This document shows positions 1 through 5,562 of a stretch of 5,562 nt of DNA, piece after piece. The stretch comes from Deltaproteobacteria bacterium. Its GTDB lineage: Bacteria; Desulfobacterota; DSM-4660; Desulfatiglandales; Desulfatiglandaceae. The DNA lies in contig JAFDAP010000143.1 of assembly GCA_019313765.1 (NCBI GenBank), forward strand, positions 1 through 5,562. Reading direction: 5' to 3'. The notes under the pieces are model-generated. The model made no database searches. It saw only the letters and a list, made by a program, of their open reading frames with translations, and was not told the origin of the DNA. Position 1 is the stretch's first letter. The number at the start of each line of letters is the position of its first letter. The position numbers and the translations under genes were made by a program.

Positions 1-19
1 ATAGTCAGAAAATTTGCTT

Positions 20-24
20 GGAAG
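20..24 (+). promoter_or_regulatory. Ribosome binding site of ispG
   Basis: GGAAG lies four bases before the ATG at 29. It is a modest Shine-Dalgarno match, but it supports ATG 29 over the in-frame TTG at 14, which has no purine-rich core at a suitable distance. An in-frame TAG at 2-4 rules out any start further upstream. Confidence 0.5.
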
Positions 25-28
25 CCAC

Positions 29-1102
29 ATGCCAACAAACGCAAAAAGAAAAACCACACGCAGGATTTACATCGGAAATGTCCCCATAGGCGGGGGAGCG
101 CCCATAGCGGTGCAATCCATGACCAATACGGACACCCGGGATGTATCCGCTACTATTGGTCAAATCGAACGACTGTCCGACGCGGGCTGCGAAATAGTTC
201 GTATGGCTGTTCCGGACAAAAAGGCTGCAATGGCCCTCAGGGAAATCAAGGATAAGGTTACAACCCCGCTTATTGCGGATATTCATTTTGATCACCGCCT
301 TGCCCTTATGGCCCTGGATGCAGGTGCGGACGGTCTGAGGATTAATCCCGGCAATATATGCGGCAAAACAGCCATTGAAAAGATAGTCAAGTCCGCTAAG
401 GGATTAAAGGTCCCCATTCGAATAGGAGTTAATGCTGGGTCTTTACACAAAGAGACACTAAAAGAATATGGACGCCCGTCACCCGAAGCCATGGTGGAAA
501 GCGCCTTGACATACGTAAATCTCTTTGAAAGTCTGGGCTTTTACCGGTTCAAAATATCATTGAAATCCTCAAATGTAATGGATACCATCAGGGCCTATGA
601 ACTCCTGAGTGAGAAGGTGGATTACCCACTGCACCTGGGAGTGACAGAGGCGGGAACACTTATATCCGGTACCGTTAAAAGCGCCATAGGCATAGGGTAT
701 TTGTTAGCAAACGGCATCGGTGACACCTTTCGCGTTTCTCTGACCAGGGACCCCGTGGAGGAAGTCAGGGTCGCATATGAAATCCTAAGGGCCACAAACC
801 TCAGACACCGGGGCCCCGAGATCATATCCTGTCCCACTTGCGGCCGCACCGAAATAGACCTTTTTTCCCTTGTTGAAAAAGTGGAAATGGCCTTAGCCGA
901 TATTAAGGCATCCCCAAAGGTTGCCATAATGGGGTGCGTGGTGAACGGCCCGGGCGAGGCCAAAGAAGCGGATATCGGGGTTGCAGGGGGACGAGGACAG
1001 GGCATTTTATTCCGAAAAGGTGAAGTCGTAAGAAAAGTCCCGGAAAAAGAACTGGCAGAGGTTTTGATCAATGAAGTGAGAAAATTGGTAGAGGGGCTTT
1101 AG
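29..1102 (+). CDS. ispG: 4-hydroxy-3-methylbut-2-en-1-yl diphosphate synthase (IspG/GcpE)
   Basis: IspG makes HMBPP from methylerythritol cyclodiphosphate in the cytosol. This is the penultimate step of the MEP isoprenoid pathway, and it uses a 4Fe-4S cluster and external reductant. The 357-residue product closely follows E. coli IspG as I recall it. The N-terminal TIM-barrel domain begins with RRIYIGNVPIGGGAPIAVQS and contains VADIHFD-like (IADIHFD), LRINPGNI, RIGVNAGSL and LHLGVTEAG blocks. The C-terminal cluster domain has CPTC (C268, C271) and GCVVNGPGE (C303, E310). These correspond to the three cysteines and the glutamate that ligate the cluster in E. coli (C270, C273, C305, E312). It is the short two-domain bacterial form, without the insert of plant and some other IspGs. 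The start at ATG 29 is chosen over TTG 14, which would add five residues. It leads a probable operon: proS begins 8 bp after its stop. Confidence 0.97.
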   Translation: MPTNAKRKTTRRIYIGNVPIGGGAPIAVQSMTNTDTRDVSATIGQIERLSDAGCEIVRMAVPDKKAAMALREIKDKVTTPLIADIHFDHRLALMALDAGADGLRINPGNICGKTAIEKIVKSAKGLKVPIRIGVNAGSLHKETLKEYGRPSPEAMVESALTYVNLFESLGFYRFKISLKSSNVMDTIRAYELLSEKVDYPLHLGVTEAGTLISGTVKSAIGIGYLLANGIGDTFRVSLTRDPVEEVRVAYEILRATNLRHRGPEIISCPTCGRTEIDLFSLVEKVEMALADIKASPKVAIMGCVVNGPGEAKEADIGVAGGRGQGILFRKGEVVRKVPEKELAEVLINEVRKLVEGL

Positions 1103-1110
1103 AGACGACC

Positions 1111-2838
1111 ATGCGATACTCAAGATATTTTATCCCCACATATAAGGAAATACCGGCGGAAGCCGAGGTCATAAGCCATCAGCTTATGCTCAGGGCGGGA
1201 ATGATCAGAAAATTGACCTCCGGAATTTATACGTATCTTCCGGCAGGTCTCAGGTGTATCAAGAAAGTGGAAAATATCATCAGGGATGAGATGAACCGGG
1301 CAGGCGCAATAGAGATATTAATGCCCGCAGTCCAACCCGCAGAACTCTGGCAGGAGAGCGGCAGATGGGATTATTACGGTCGCGAGCTTTTGAGATTCAA
1401 GGATCGTCACAACAGAGATGCGTGTATCGGACCCACCCATGAAGAAATCATTACAGATCTTGTGAGAAAAGAGATCCAATCCTACAAACAGATGCCCGTC
1501 AATTTTTACCAGATTCAAACCAAGTTCAGGGACGAAATACGTCCAAGATTCGGACTCATGCGCGGCCGTGAGTTTATCATGAAGGACGCATACAGTTTTG
1601 ATGTGGACGATGAAGGCGCCAACCGCAGCTATGAGATCATGCATGAGGCTTACGCTAACATATTCAGGAGATGCGGCCTTAAATTCAGGGCCGTTGAGGC
1701 CGATACCGGCACGATCGGTGGCAGCTATTCCCATGAATTCATGGTCCTTGCAGACACGGGAGAAGATCAAATTATAAGCTGCACAAACTGTGACTATGCG
1801 GCCAACTTGGAAAAAGCGGAAGTCAAACCACCTGAAAACCTGCCCGAAGGCAACGGGCAGGCAATGCAGCCCCTCGAAGCAGTGGACACGCCGGATATCA
1901 AGAGCGTTGAAGAGGTGACATCCTTTCTCGGCATTTCACCGGACCGGCTTATCAAGACCCTTATCTTCGTGGCAGATAAAATGGTAGTGGCTGCATTAGT
2001 GAGAGGGGACCATGAACTAAACGAGGCCAAGCTCACAACATTCTTGGGCGCCCAAAGCCTCGAATTAGCCGATGCACCATTAGTGGAGGAAACCACCGGA
2101 GCACCAATTGGTTTTGCCGGTCCTGCGGGCCTTAAGGTCAAATTGGTGGCAGACCACGCCATCAGGGAAATGACAAACTTCGTCACCGGAGGAAACAAAA
2201 AGGATGTGCATCTGAAGAACGTAAACTCAGGCAGAGATTTTGACGTGGATCTTTTTGGCGATCTCAGAATAATTACTCCTCAGGATTCATGCCCCAAATG
2301 TGGCGGGGACATAAAGTTTGGAAGGGGCATCGAAGTAGGACACATATTCAAGTTAGGTACAAAATACAGCCACGCTTTAAAAGCACTCTTTTTGGATGAA
2401 CAGGGAAAAGAAATACCGGTTATCATGGGATGCTACGGTATCGGCGTAGGGAGGACCGTGGCAGCGGCTATAGAACAGAACCACGACAAGGATGGTATTA
2501 TTTTTCCCGTTCCCGTCGCGCCTTTTGAGGTGACCATCCTGCCGCTCCAGATGCACGATACCGCTGTAAAGGAAGCAGCGGAAAAAATCTACAAAGAACT
2601 TTTAGATCATGATGTTGACGTCCTCCTTGACGACAGGGATGAGCGGGCCGGCGTCAAATTCAATGATGCCGACCTCCTTGGAATCCCCGTGCGCGTGACT
2701 GTAGGAATCAAAGGAATCAAGAACGGGCTTGTGGAAATAAAGACGCGCGCTAAACCCGCAAGCACCAGCGTACCCGTTGAAGAGGCGTCTGCCACTATCA
2801 GAGAAAAAGTGAAATTCCTGTATGATTCGCTTAAATGA
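1111..2838 (+). CDS. proS: Prolyl-tRNA synthetase, bacterial type with editing insertion
   Basis: This class II aminoacyl-tRNA synthetase charges tRNA-Pro in the cytosol and clears mischarged Ala-tRNA-Pro in cis. It has 575 residues, the normal length for the bacterial form. The catalytic core shows PTHEE (T109, E111), motif 2 FRDEIRPRFGLMRGREF (139-155) and motif 3 GCYGIGVGR (C441 to R448). Between motifs 2 and 3, about residues 225-400, sits the YbaK-like INS editing domain. It includes IKTLIF with K282 (E. coli K279), the loop FAGPAGL and H367 (near E. coli H369). The anticodon-binding domain follows from about 470 to the end, with DDRDERAGVKFNDADLLGIP. CxxC pairs at C224/C227 and C394/C397 flank the insertion and could bind zinc. 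The start 8 bp after ispG has only a weak ribosome site (AGAG or the more distant GAGGGG inside ispG), which suggests coupling. The 3' end overlaps rel by 17 bp. Confidence 0.97.
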   Translation: MRYSRYFIPTYKEIPAEAEVISHQLMLRAGMIRKLTSGIYTYLPAGLRCIKKVENIIRDEMNRAGAIEILMPAVQPAELWQESGRWDYYGRELLRFKDRHNRDACIGPTHEEIITDLVRKEIQSYKQMPVNFYQIQTKFRDEIRPRFGLMRGREFIMKDAYSFDVDDEGANRSYEIMHEAYANIFRRCGLKFRAVEADTGTIGGSYSHEFMVLADTGEDQIISCTNCDYAANLEKAEVKPPENLPEGNGQAMQPLEAVDTPDIKSVEEVTSFLGISPDRLIKTLIFVADKMVVAALVRGDHELNEAKLTTFLGAQSLELADAPLVEETTGAPIGFAGPAGLKVKLVADHAIREMTNFVTGGNKKDVHLKNVNSGRDFDVDLFGDLRIITPQDSCPKCGGDIKFGRGIEVGHIFKLGTKYSHALKALFLDEQGKEIPVIMGCYGIGVGRTVAAAIEQNHDKDGIIFPVPVAPFEVTILPLQMHDTAVKEAAEKIYKELLDHDVDVLLDDRDERAGVKFNDADLLGIPVRVTVGIKGIKNGLVEIKTRAKPASTSVPVEEASATIREKVKFLYDSLK

Positions 2839-4963
2839 CATTACATCACAGCTTCTCAGCTATCATCCAAAGGCAAATGTAGAACTGGTTGAAAAGGCAT
2901 ATGTCTATTCGGCCAAGGTCCATCAGGGCCAGATCCGCCTTTCGGGTGAACCATACCTCTCGCACCCCCTGGAGGCAGCCTATATTCTCTCCAAAATGAA
3001 GATGGATGTTGTTTGCATTGTGGCCGGGCTTTTACACGATACGCTCGAGGACACCGATGCAGATCTCAATGAAATAGCGCGCCTCTTTGGCGAGGAAACG
3101 GCCAATATCGTGGATGGTGTCACAAAAATCAGCAAGATGCAGTTCTCCAGCCACGAGCAGCGCCAGGCCGAAAATGTGCGCAAAATGATTCTTGCCATGT
3201 CTACTGATATCCGCGTTATCTTAGTCAAATTAGCCGACAGGATGCATAATATGAGGACACTCGGTTTCCAGTCGCAGGCCAAGCAACAGCTCATTGCAGA
3301 GGAGACCTTAGGCATCTATGCCCCATTAGCCGGCAGGATGGGCATTCACTGGATCCAGTCCAGTCTGGAAGACCTGTGTTTGTATTACCTTGAGCCGGAG
3401 ATCTACAAAAAGATCAAGGATCTGATCGCACAAAGAAGGGGGGAAAGTGAGGAATTTATAAAAGAGATCAATGAAGTGCTCTCTAAAAAATTAGGGGAAT
3501 TTAACATTCGGGCCACGATCAAAGGGAGGGACAAACATTTTTACAGCACCTACAGAAAGATGCTGGATCAAAACCTTACGGTTAATCAGGTATATGATAT
3601 TTTAGCGTTTCGGGTCATCGTCAACAGCATCAAGGAATGCTATGAGTCGTTGGGTCATATCCATTCCATGTGGAAACCGGTTCAAGGCAGATTCAAGGAT
3701 TATATTTCCGTTCCCAAGGCAAACATGTATCAGTCTCTGCATACAACGGTGATCGGTCCCTTAGGGCAAAGGATGGAGATTCAGATCCGAACATGGGACA
3801 TGCACAGGGTTGCAGAAGACGGAATTGCGGCCCACTGGAAGTACAAAGAGGGAACAATAGCGAGCCAGACCGATGAAAAGCAGTTCGTATGGCTGCGCCA
3901 GCTCCTCGAATGGCAAAAAAACCTGAAGGATCCGGCAGAATTTTTGGAGAGCGTCAGGATGGATCTCTTTCCGGATGAGGTCTATGTATTTACTCCCACG
4001 GGAGAGGTCAAGTCATTCCCCAAAGGCGCCTCGCCCATTGACTTTGCCTACGGCATTCACTCTCAGGTGGGAGAAAAATGCATGGGTGCCAGGGTCAACG
4101 GAAAAATGGTTCCGCTGAGGTCCCAGTTGAAAACCGGGGATATTGTGGAAATCATCACATCTACAAAACAGCATCCGAGCAAAGACTGGCTGGATTTTGT
4201 GAAAACACCCCGGGCAAAGAACAGGATCAGGCAGTGGATAAACAGTCAGGAAAAGGATGAAAGCATCAACTTAGGCAGAAACATCCTGGAAAAGTCCCTT
4301 GAGAAAGAGCATATGTCCCTGCCCAATATCATGAAAAGTGAGCAGCTCTCAGCCATCGCAGAAGACCTTTCATTCCACTCAGTGGAAGAGCTGATCGCCC
4401 AGATAGGTTTCGGCAAGGTGTCCCCCAAGCAAGTAATCGGGCGACTCAAACCCAAGCTGGGGATCAAGGATGAAAAACCGGCAGGCCTTGTCAGCAAAAT
4501 GGTTGGCCGCATCAAACGGCGAAAGGCCGGTCATGGCATAAGGGTCAAGGGCGTAAGCGACATGCTGATCCGCTTTGCCAGTTGCTGCCATCCCCTCCCG
4601 GGGGAGAGTGTTATCGGGTTTATTACACGGGGCAGGGGTGTCACCATCCACCATCATGATTGCAGACATATTCTCAGCGCTGATCCCGAAAGATTGGTGG
4701 AGTTATCATGGGAACCCGCAAAGGAGGATGTATATGCTGCAAAACTGAGGGTGACCAGCGTGGAAAGGAAGGGAATTCTGGCTGATATAACCTCCGTCAT
4801 CACCCAAAAGGACGCCAATATCATCGAGGCTGATGTCAAAACAACATTGGATCAAAAGGGTATTGCGGTTTTTGCTATTGAAGTGGAGGATTATAAACAG
4901 CTTCAGGATATTATAAGCACCATAAAAAAGGTGAAAAGCGTCCTGGTCGTTGAAAGGCTTTAA
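2822..4963 (+). CDS. rel: Bifunctional (p)ppGpp synthetase/hydrolase (RelA/SpoT family, Rel)
   Basis: Rel makes (p)ppGpp from ATP and GTP/GDP on amino-acid starvation and degrades it otherwise; it acts at the ribosome and in the cytosol. The 713-residue protein has the full long-RSH layout. The HD hydrolase domain (about 25-180) has H48 and the HDTLED block (H72, D73, E76, D77), so hydrolysis should be intact. The synthetase domain (about 235-350) has D259 in YDILAFR, E319 in EIQIRT and the basic RFKD motif (290-293). That motif is typical of bifunctional enzymes; E. coli RelA has an acidic EFDD there. A TGS domain (about 384-445), a helical region, a zinc-finger/conserved-cysteine region (C588, C589, H612, C614) and a C-terminal ACT domain (641-713) follow. 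ATG 2822 gives the family-typical N-terminus MIRLNDI; the nearby ATG at 2835 is out of frame. No strong ribosome site is visible, so translation is probably coupled to proS. The family names relA and spoT are also used for such proteins. Confidence 0.95.
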   Translation: MIRLNDITSQLLSYHPKANVELVEKAYVYSAKVHQGQIRLSGEPYLSHPLEAAYILSKMKMDVVCIVAGLLHDTLEDTDADLNEIARLFGEETANIVDGVTKISKMQFSSHEQRQAENVRKMILAMSTDIRVILVKLADRMHNMRTLGFQSQAKQQLIAEETLGIYAPLAGRMGIHWIQSSLEDLCLYYLEPEIYKKIKDLIAQRRGESEEFIKEINEVLSKKLGEFNIRATIKGRDKHFYSTYRKMLDQNLTVNQVYDILAFRVIVNSIKECYESLGHIHSMWKPVQGRFKDYISVPKANMYQSLHTTVIGPLGQRMEIQIRTWDMHRVAEDGIAAHWKYKEGTIASQTDEKQFVWLRQLLEWQKNLKDPAEFLESVRMDLFPDEVYVFTPTGEVKSFPKGASPIDFAYGIHSQVGEKCMGARVNGKMVPLRSQLKTGDIVEIITSTKQHPSKDWLDFVKTPRAKNRIRQWINSQEKDESINLGRNILEKSLEKEHMSLPNIMKSEQLSAIAEDLSFHSVEELIAQIGFGKVSPKQVIGRLKPKLGIKDEKPAGLVSKMVGRIKRRKAGHGIRVKGVSDMLIRFASCCHPLPGESVIGFITRGRGVTIHHHDCRHILSADPERLVELSWEPAKEDVYAAKLRVTSVERKGILADITSVITQKDANIIEADVKTTLDQKGIAVFAIEVEDYKQLQDIISTIKKVKSVLVVERL

Positions 4964-4987
4964 AATGCTTTAAGGAATGGCCTCGCG

Positions 4988-5021
4988 CCGGCCGGGCTTT
5001 ATGGCTTAACGATCCGGCCGG
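4988..5021. repeat. Paired CCGGCCGG palindromes between rel and rpmB
   Basis: The self-complementary octamer CCGGCCGG occurs at 4988-4995 and again at 5014-5021, separated by 18 bases that contain the rpmB stop codon (4999-5001, read on the minus strand). The two copies can pair with each other on either strand. A smaller hairpin, GGCC at 4979-4982 with GGCC at 4990-4993, overlaps the first copy. No T-tract follows on either strand, so this is not a textbook intrinsic terminator. It is nevertheless the only structure available to separate the convergent transcripts. The second copy is also inside the rpmB reading frame (Ser-Gly-Arg codons near the C-terminus). Confidence 0.35.
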
Positions 5022-5187
5022 ACTTGATACAGCTTGTACAGACCCTTATTCTTTTGATCTGGCCATCCTGGATGCACCTTACCTTCTGAAGGTTGGGATA
5101 CCAGCGTTTCTTGGTTTTATTATGAGCATGGCTGACATTATAGCCGACCACAGGTTTTTTTCCGCAAATGTCACAAACCTTTGCCAT
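4999..5187 (-). CDS. rpmB: 50S ribosomal protein L28, zinc-ribbon (C+) form
   Basis: L28 is a small protein of the large ribosomal subunit. The 62-residue product has the family N-terminus MAKVCDICGKKPVVGYNVSHAHNKTKKRW in outline (residues 1-29), the basic RWYPNLQKV segment and the C-terminal block RVCTSCIKSGRIVK. It is rich in Lys and Arg, as expected for an rRNA-binding protein. Cysteine pairs C5/C8 and C50/C53 form the predicted zinc ribbon of the C+ class, whereas C- paralogues made under zinc limitation lack them. A further Cys is at 38. The start ATG (5187-5185) follows GGGGAG by 8 bases. It stands alone on the minus strand, convergent with rel and divergent from mpl. It is therefore not part of the plus-strand operon, and it lacks the rpmG partner that often accompanies it in enterobacteria. 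Confidence 0.95.
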   Translation of the reverse strand: MAKVCDICGKKPVVGYNVSHAHNKTKKRWYPNLQKVRCIQDGQIKRIRVCTSCIKSGRIVKP

Positions 5188-5195
5188 TATGGAGT

Positions 5196-5201
5196 CTCCC
5201 C
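5196..5201 (-). promoter_or_regulatory. Ribosome binding site of rpmB
   Basis: Read on the minus strand, GGGGAG ends eight bases before the rpmB ATG. This is good Shine-Dalgarno complementarity and spacing, and it fixes the start at 5187. Confidence 0.7.
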
Positions 5202-5230
5202 GTACTTGCTTAAGTTAACAAAATAAGGAT

Positions 5231-5254
5231 ATCGCGGCTAAAAGCCGCTCCTAC
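5231..5254 (-). repeat. REP-like element: GTAG tetranucleotide plus GC-rich hairpin
   Basis: Read on the minus strand, the element is GTAG (5254-5251), then two bases, then GCGGCT-TTT-AGCCGC (5248-5234), then GAT. The 6-bp GC-rich stem is perfect and the loop is three bases. GTAG or GGAG directly 5' of an imperfect GC-rich palindrome is the known architecture of bacterial REP sequences, which RAYT (TnpA-REP) transposases recognise. The core GTAGGAGCGGCTTTTAGCCGC strongly resembles REPs I recall from many proteobacterial genomes. It lies between rpmB and mpl, the usual extragenic setting. Only one copy is in the window and no RAYT gene is present. No T-run follows the stem, so it is a poor terminator. 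Confidence 0.65.
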
Positions 5255-5280
5255 AGAGTGTTCATATGTAAAGTATCTAA

Positions 5281-5304
5281 TTTCAGAATTTTTCAGTCTA
5301 TAAA
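5281..5304 (+). promoter_or_regulatory. Possible mpl promoter with TTTCAG direct repeat
   Basis: TATAAA at 5299-5304 resembles a -10 box about 45 bases before the likely mpl start. No recognisable -35 hexamer lies 16-18 bases upstream. Two TTTCAG copies (5281-5286 and 5291-5296) sit just upstream, spaced exactly 10 bp start to start and so on the same helical face. This could be an activator or repressor site, but hexamers recur by chance in AT-rich leaders. The call rests on these short matches alone. Confidence 0.2.
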
Positions 5305-5335
5305 AACCAAAAACAAATGGCAAGTTTTTTTGTTC

Positions 5336-5343
5336 AAGGAGGT
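5336..5343 (+). promoter_or_regulatory. Perfect Shine-Dalgarno sequence of mpl
   Basis: AAGGAGGT is fully complementary to the 16S rRNA 3' end. Seven bases separate the AAGGAGG core (5336-5342) from ATT at 5350, which is in the mpl frame. No ATG, GTG or TTG in that frame lies at a usable distance downstream. The site therefore points to a start at ATT 5350 and argues against the in-frame ATG at 5317, which lies upstream of it and has no ribosome site of its own. Confidence 0.7.
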
Positions 5344-5349
5344 ATTTCC

Positions 5350-5562
5350 ATTCAAACACAGGACACTAAAACAGGGCTTCTCCCCAAACTAAACAAGGTG
5401 GGCGGGAATCCTCATCACATCCACCTGATGGGGATTTGCGGGACGGGCATGGCCTCCTTGGCGGGAATCCTGAAAGAGAAAGGGTGCCGGGTGACGGGTT
5501 CGGATCAAAACGTTTACCCCCCCATGAGTAATTTCCTTGAAGCATTGTCTATCCCGGTTATG
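5350..5562 (+). CDS. mpl: UDP-N-acetylmuramate:L-alanyl-gamma-D-glutamyl-meso-diaminopimelate ligase (Mpl), 5' part
   Basis: Mpl attaches the recycled cell-wall tripeptide to UDP-MurNAc with ATP, in the cytosol, returning it to peptidoglycan synthesis. Only the first 71 codons from ATT 5350 are in the window. The visible N-terminal Mur domain has HLMGICGTGM, with the Rossmann-type nucleotide loop G28-x-C-G31-T-G33, then VTGSD ending at D52. NVYPPMS (54-60) follows. MurC, the close paralogue, has GIGGIGM and lacks NVYPPMS, so Mpl is the better call. The start is uncertain. ATT 5350 has a perfect Shine-Dalgarno. ATG 5317 would add 11 residues but has no ribosome site. GTG 5398 would leave only nine residues before the HLMGICG block, also without a good site. 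The frame is open throughout from 5317. Mpl is a diderm recycling enzyme, which fits a Gram-negative host. Confidence 0.85.
   Translation, partial: MQTQDTKTGLLPKLNKVGGNPHHIHLMGICGTGMASLAGILKEKGCRVTGSDQNVYPPMSNFLEALSIPVM

Noticed and set aside
14..28. TTG start for ispG five codons upstream of ATG 29
   Set aside because: No Shine-Dalgarno sequence lies at a suitable distance, while ATG 29 has GGAAG before it and gives a normal IspG N-terminus.
1318..1770. 150-codon open frame on the minus strand inside proS
   Set aside because: It is antisense to the catalytic core of proS, shows no recognisable motif and is explained by the codon pattern of the real gene. The same holds for the other antisense frames in ispG, proS and rel.
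3670..3876. 68-codon plus-strand frame inside rel
   Set aside because: It lies out of frame across the highly conserved synthetase motifs of rel, and its translation looks like a shifted reading of them, with no ribosome site.
5191..5199. GGAGTCTCC palindrome over the rpmB ribosome site as a regulatory hairpin
   Set aside because: The loop would be a single base, which is too tight to fold in RNA. The symmetry probably comes from the GGAG of the ribosome site.
5206..5221. Dyad-like TTGCTTAAGTTAACAA upstream of rpmB as an operator
   Set aside because: The central TTAA-G-TTAA is symmetric, but the outer bases are out of register by one, and such AT-rich half-sites are common by chance.
5234..5248. 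GC-rich hairpin as a rho-independent terminator
   Set aside because: No T-tract follows on either strand and no gene ends next to it; the GTAG-hairpin arrangement fits a REP element better.
5350..5562. MurC instead of Mpl
   Set aside because: The loop GICGTGM and the NVYPPMS motif match Mpl; MurC typically has GIGGIGM and no such motif.

Overview
The window is ordinary core-genome DNA with about 50% GC by eye. I place it, with moderate confidence, in the Desulfobacterota/Deltaproteobacteria or a close relative. The grounds are recalled family resemblance of the proteins (especially the Rel N-terminus and the Mpl signature), a diderm-type peptidoglycan recycling ligase, and the order ispG–proS–rel, which I remember from that group. 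None of this was tested by a search.

Layout: positions 29-4963 hold a tight plus-strand cluster. It contains ispG (4Fe-4S enzyme of the MEP isoprenoid pathway), proS (bacterial-type prolyl-tRNA synthetase with an inserted editing domain) and rel (bifunctional (p)ppGpp synthetase/hydrolase). ispG and proS are 8 bp apart, and proS and rel overlap by 17 bp, so one transcript with translational coupling is likely. The convergent gene rpmB (ribosomal protein L28, zinc-ribbon type) lies on the minus strand at 4999-5187, with only 35 bp between its stop codon and that of rel. A divergent intergenic region of about 160 bp (5188-5349) separates rpmB from the 5' end of mpl, a UDP-N-acetylmuramate:tripeptide ligase that runs off the window.

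The three plus-strand genes show every catalytic or metal-binding residue I checked, and I see no frameshift or truncation. Functionally the cluster joins isoprenoid precursor supply, charging of tRNA-Pro and the alarmone enzyme that senses uncharged tRNA at the ribosome. rpmB and mpl belong to translation and cell-wall recycling.

I found no undescribed system. The points worth a second look are in the 5188-5350 region: a REP-like GTAG hairpin, an in-phase direct repeat, and an mpl start where a perfect Shine-Dalgarno sequence is followed by ATT instead of ATG. A pair of identical 8-bp palindromes also straddles the rpmB stop codon.
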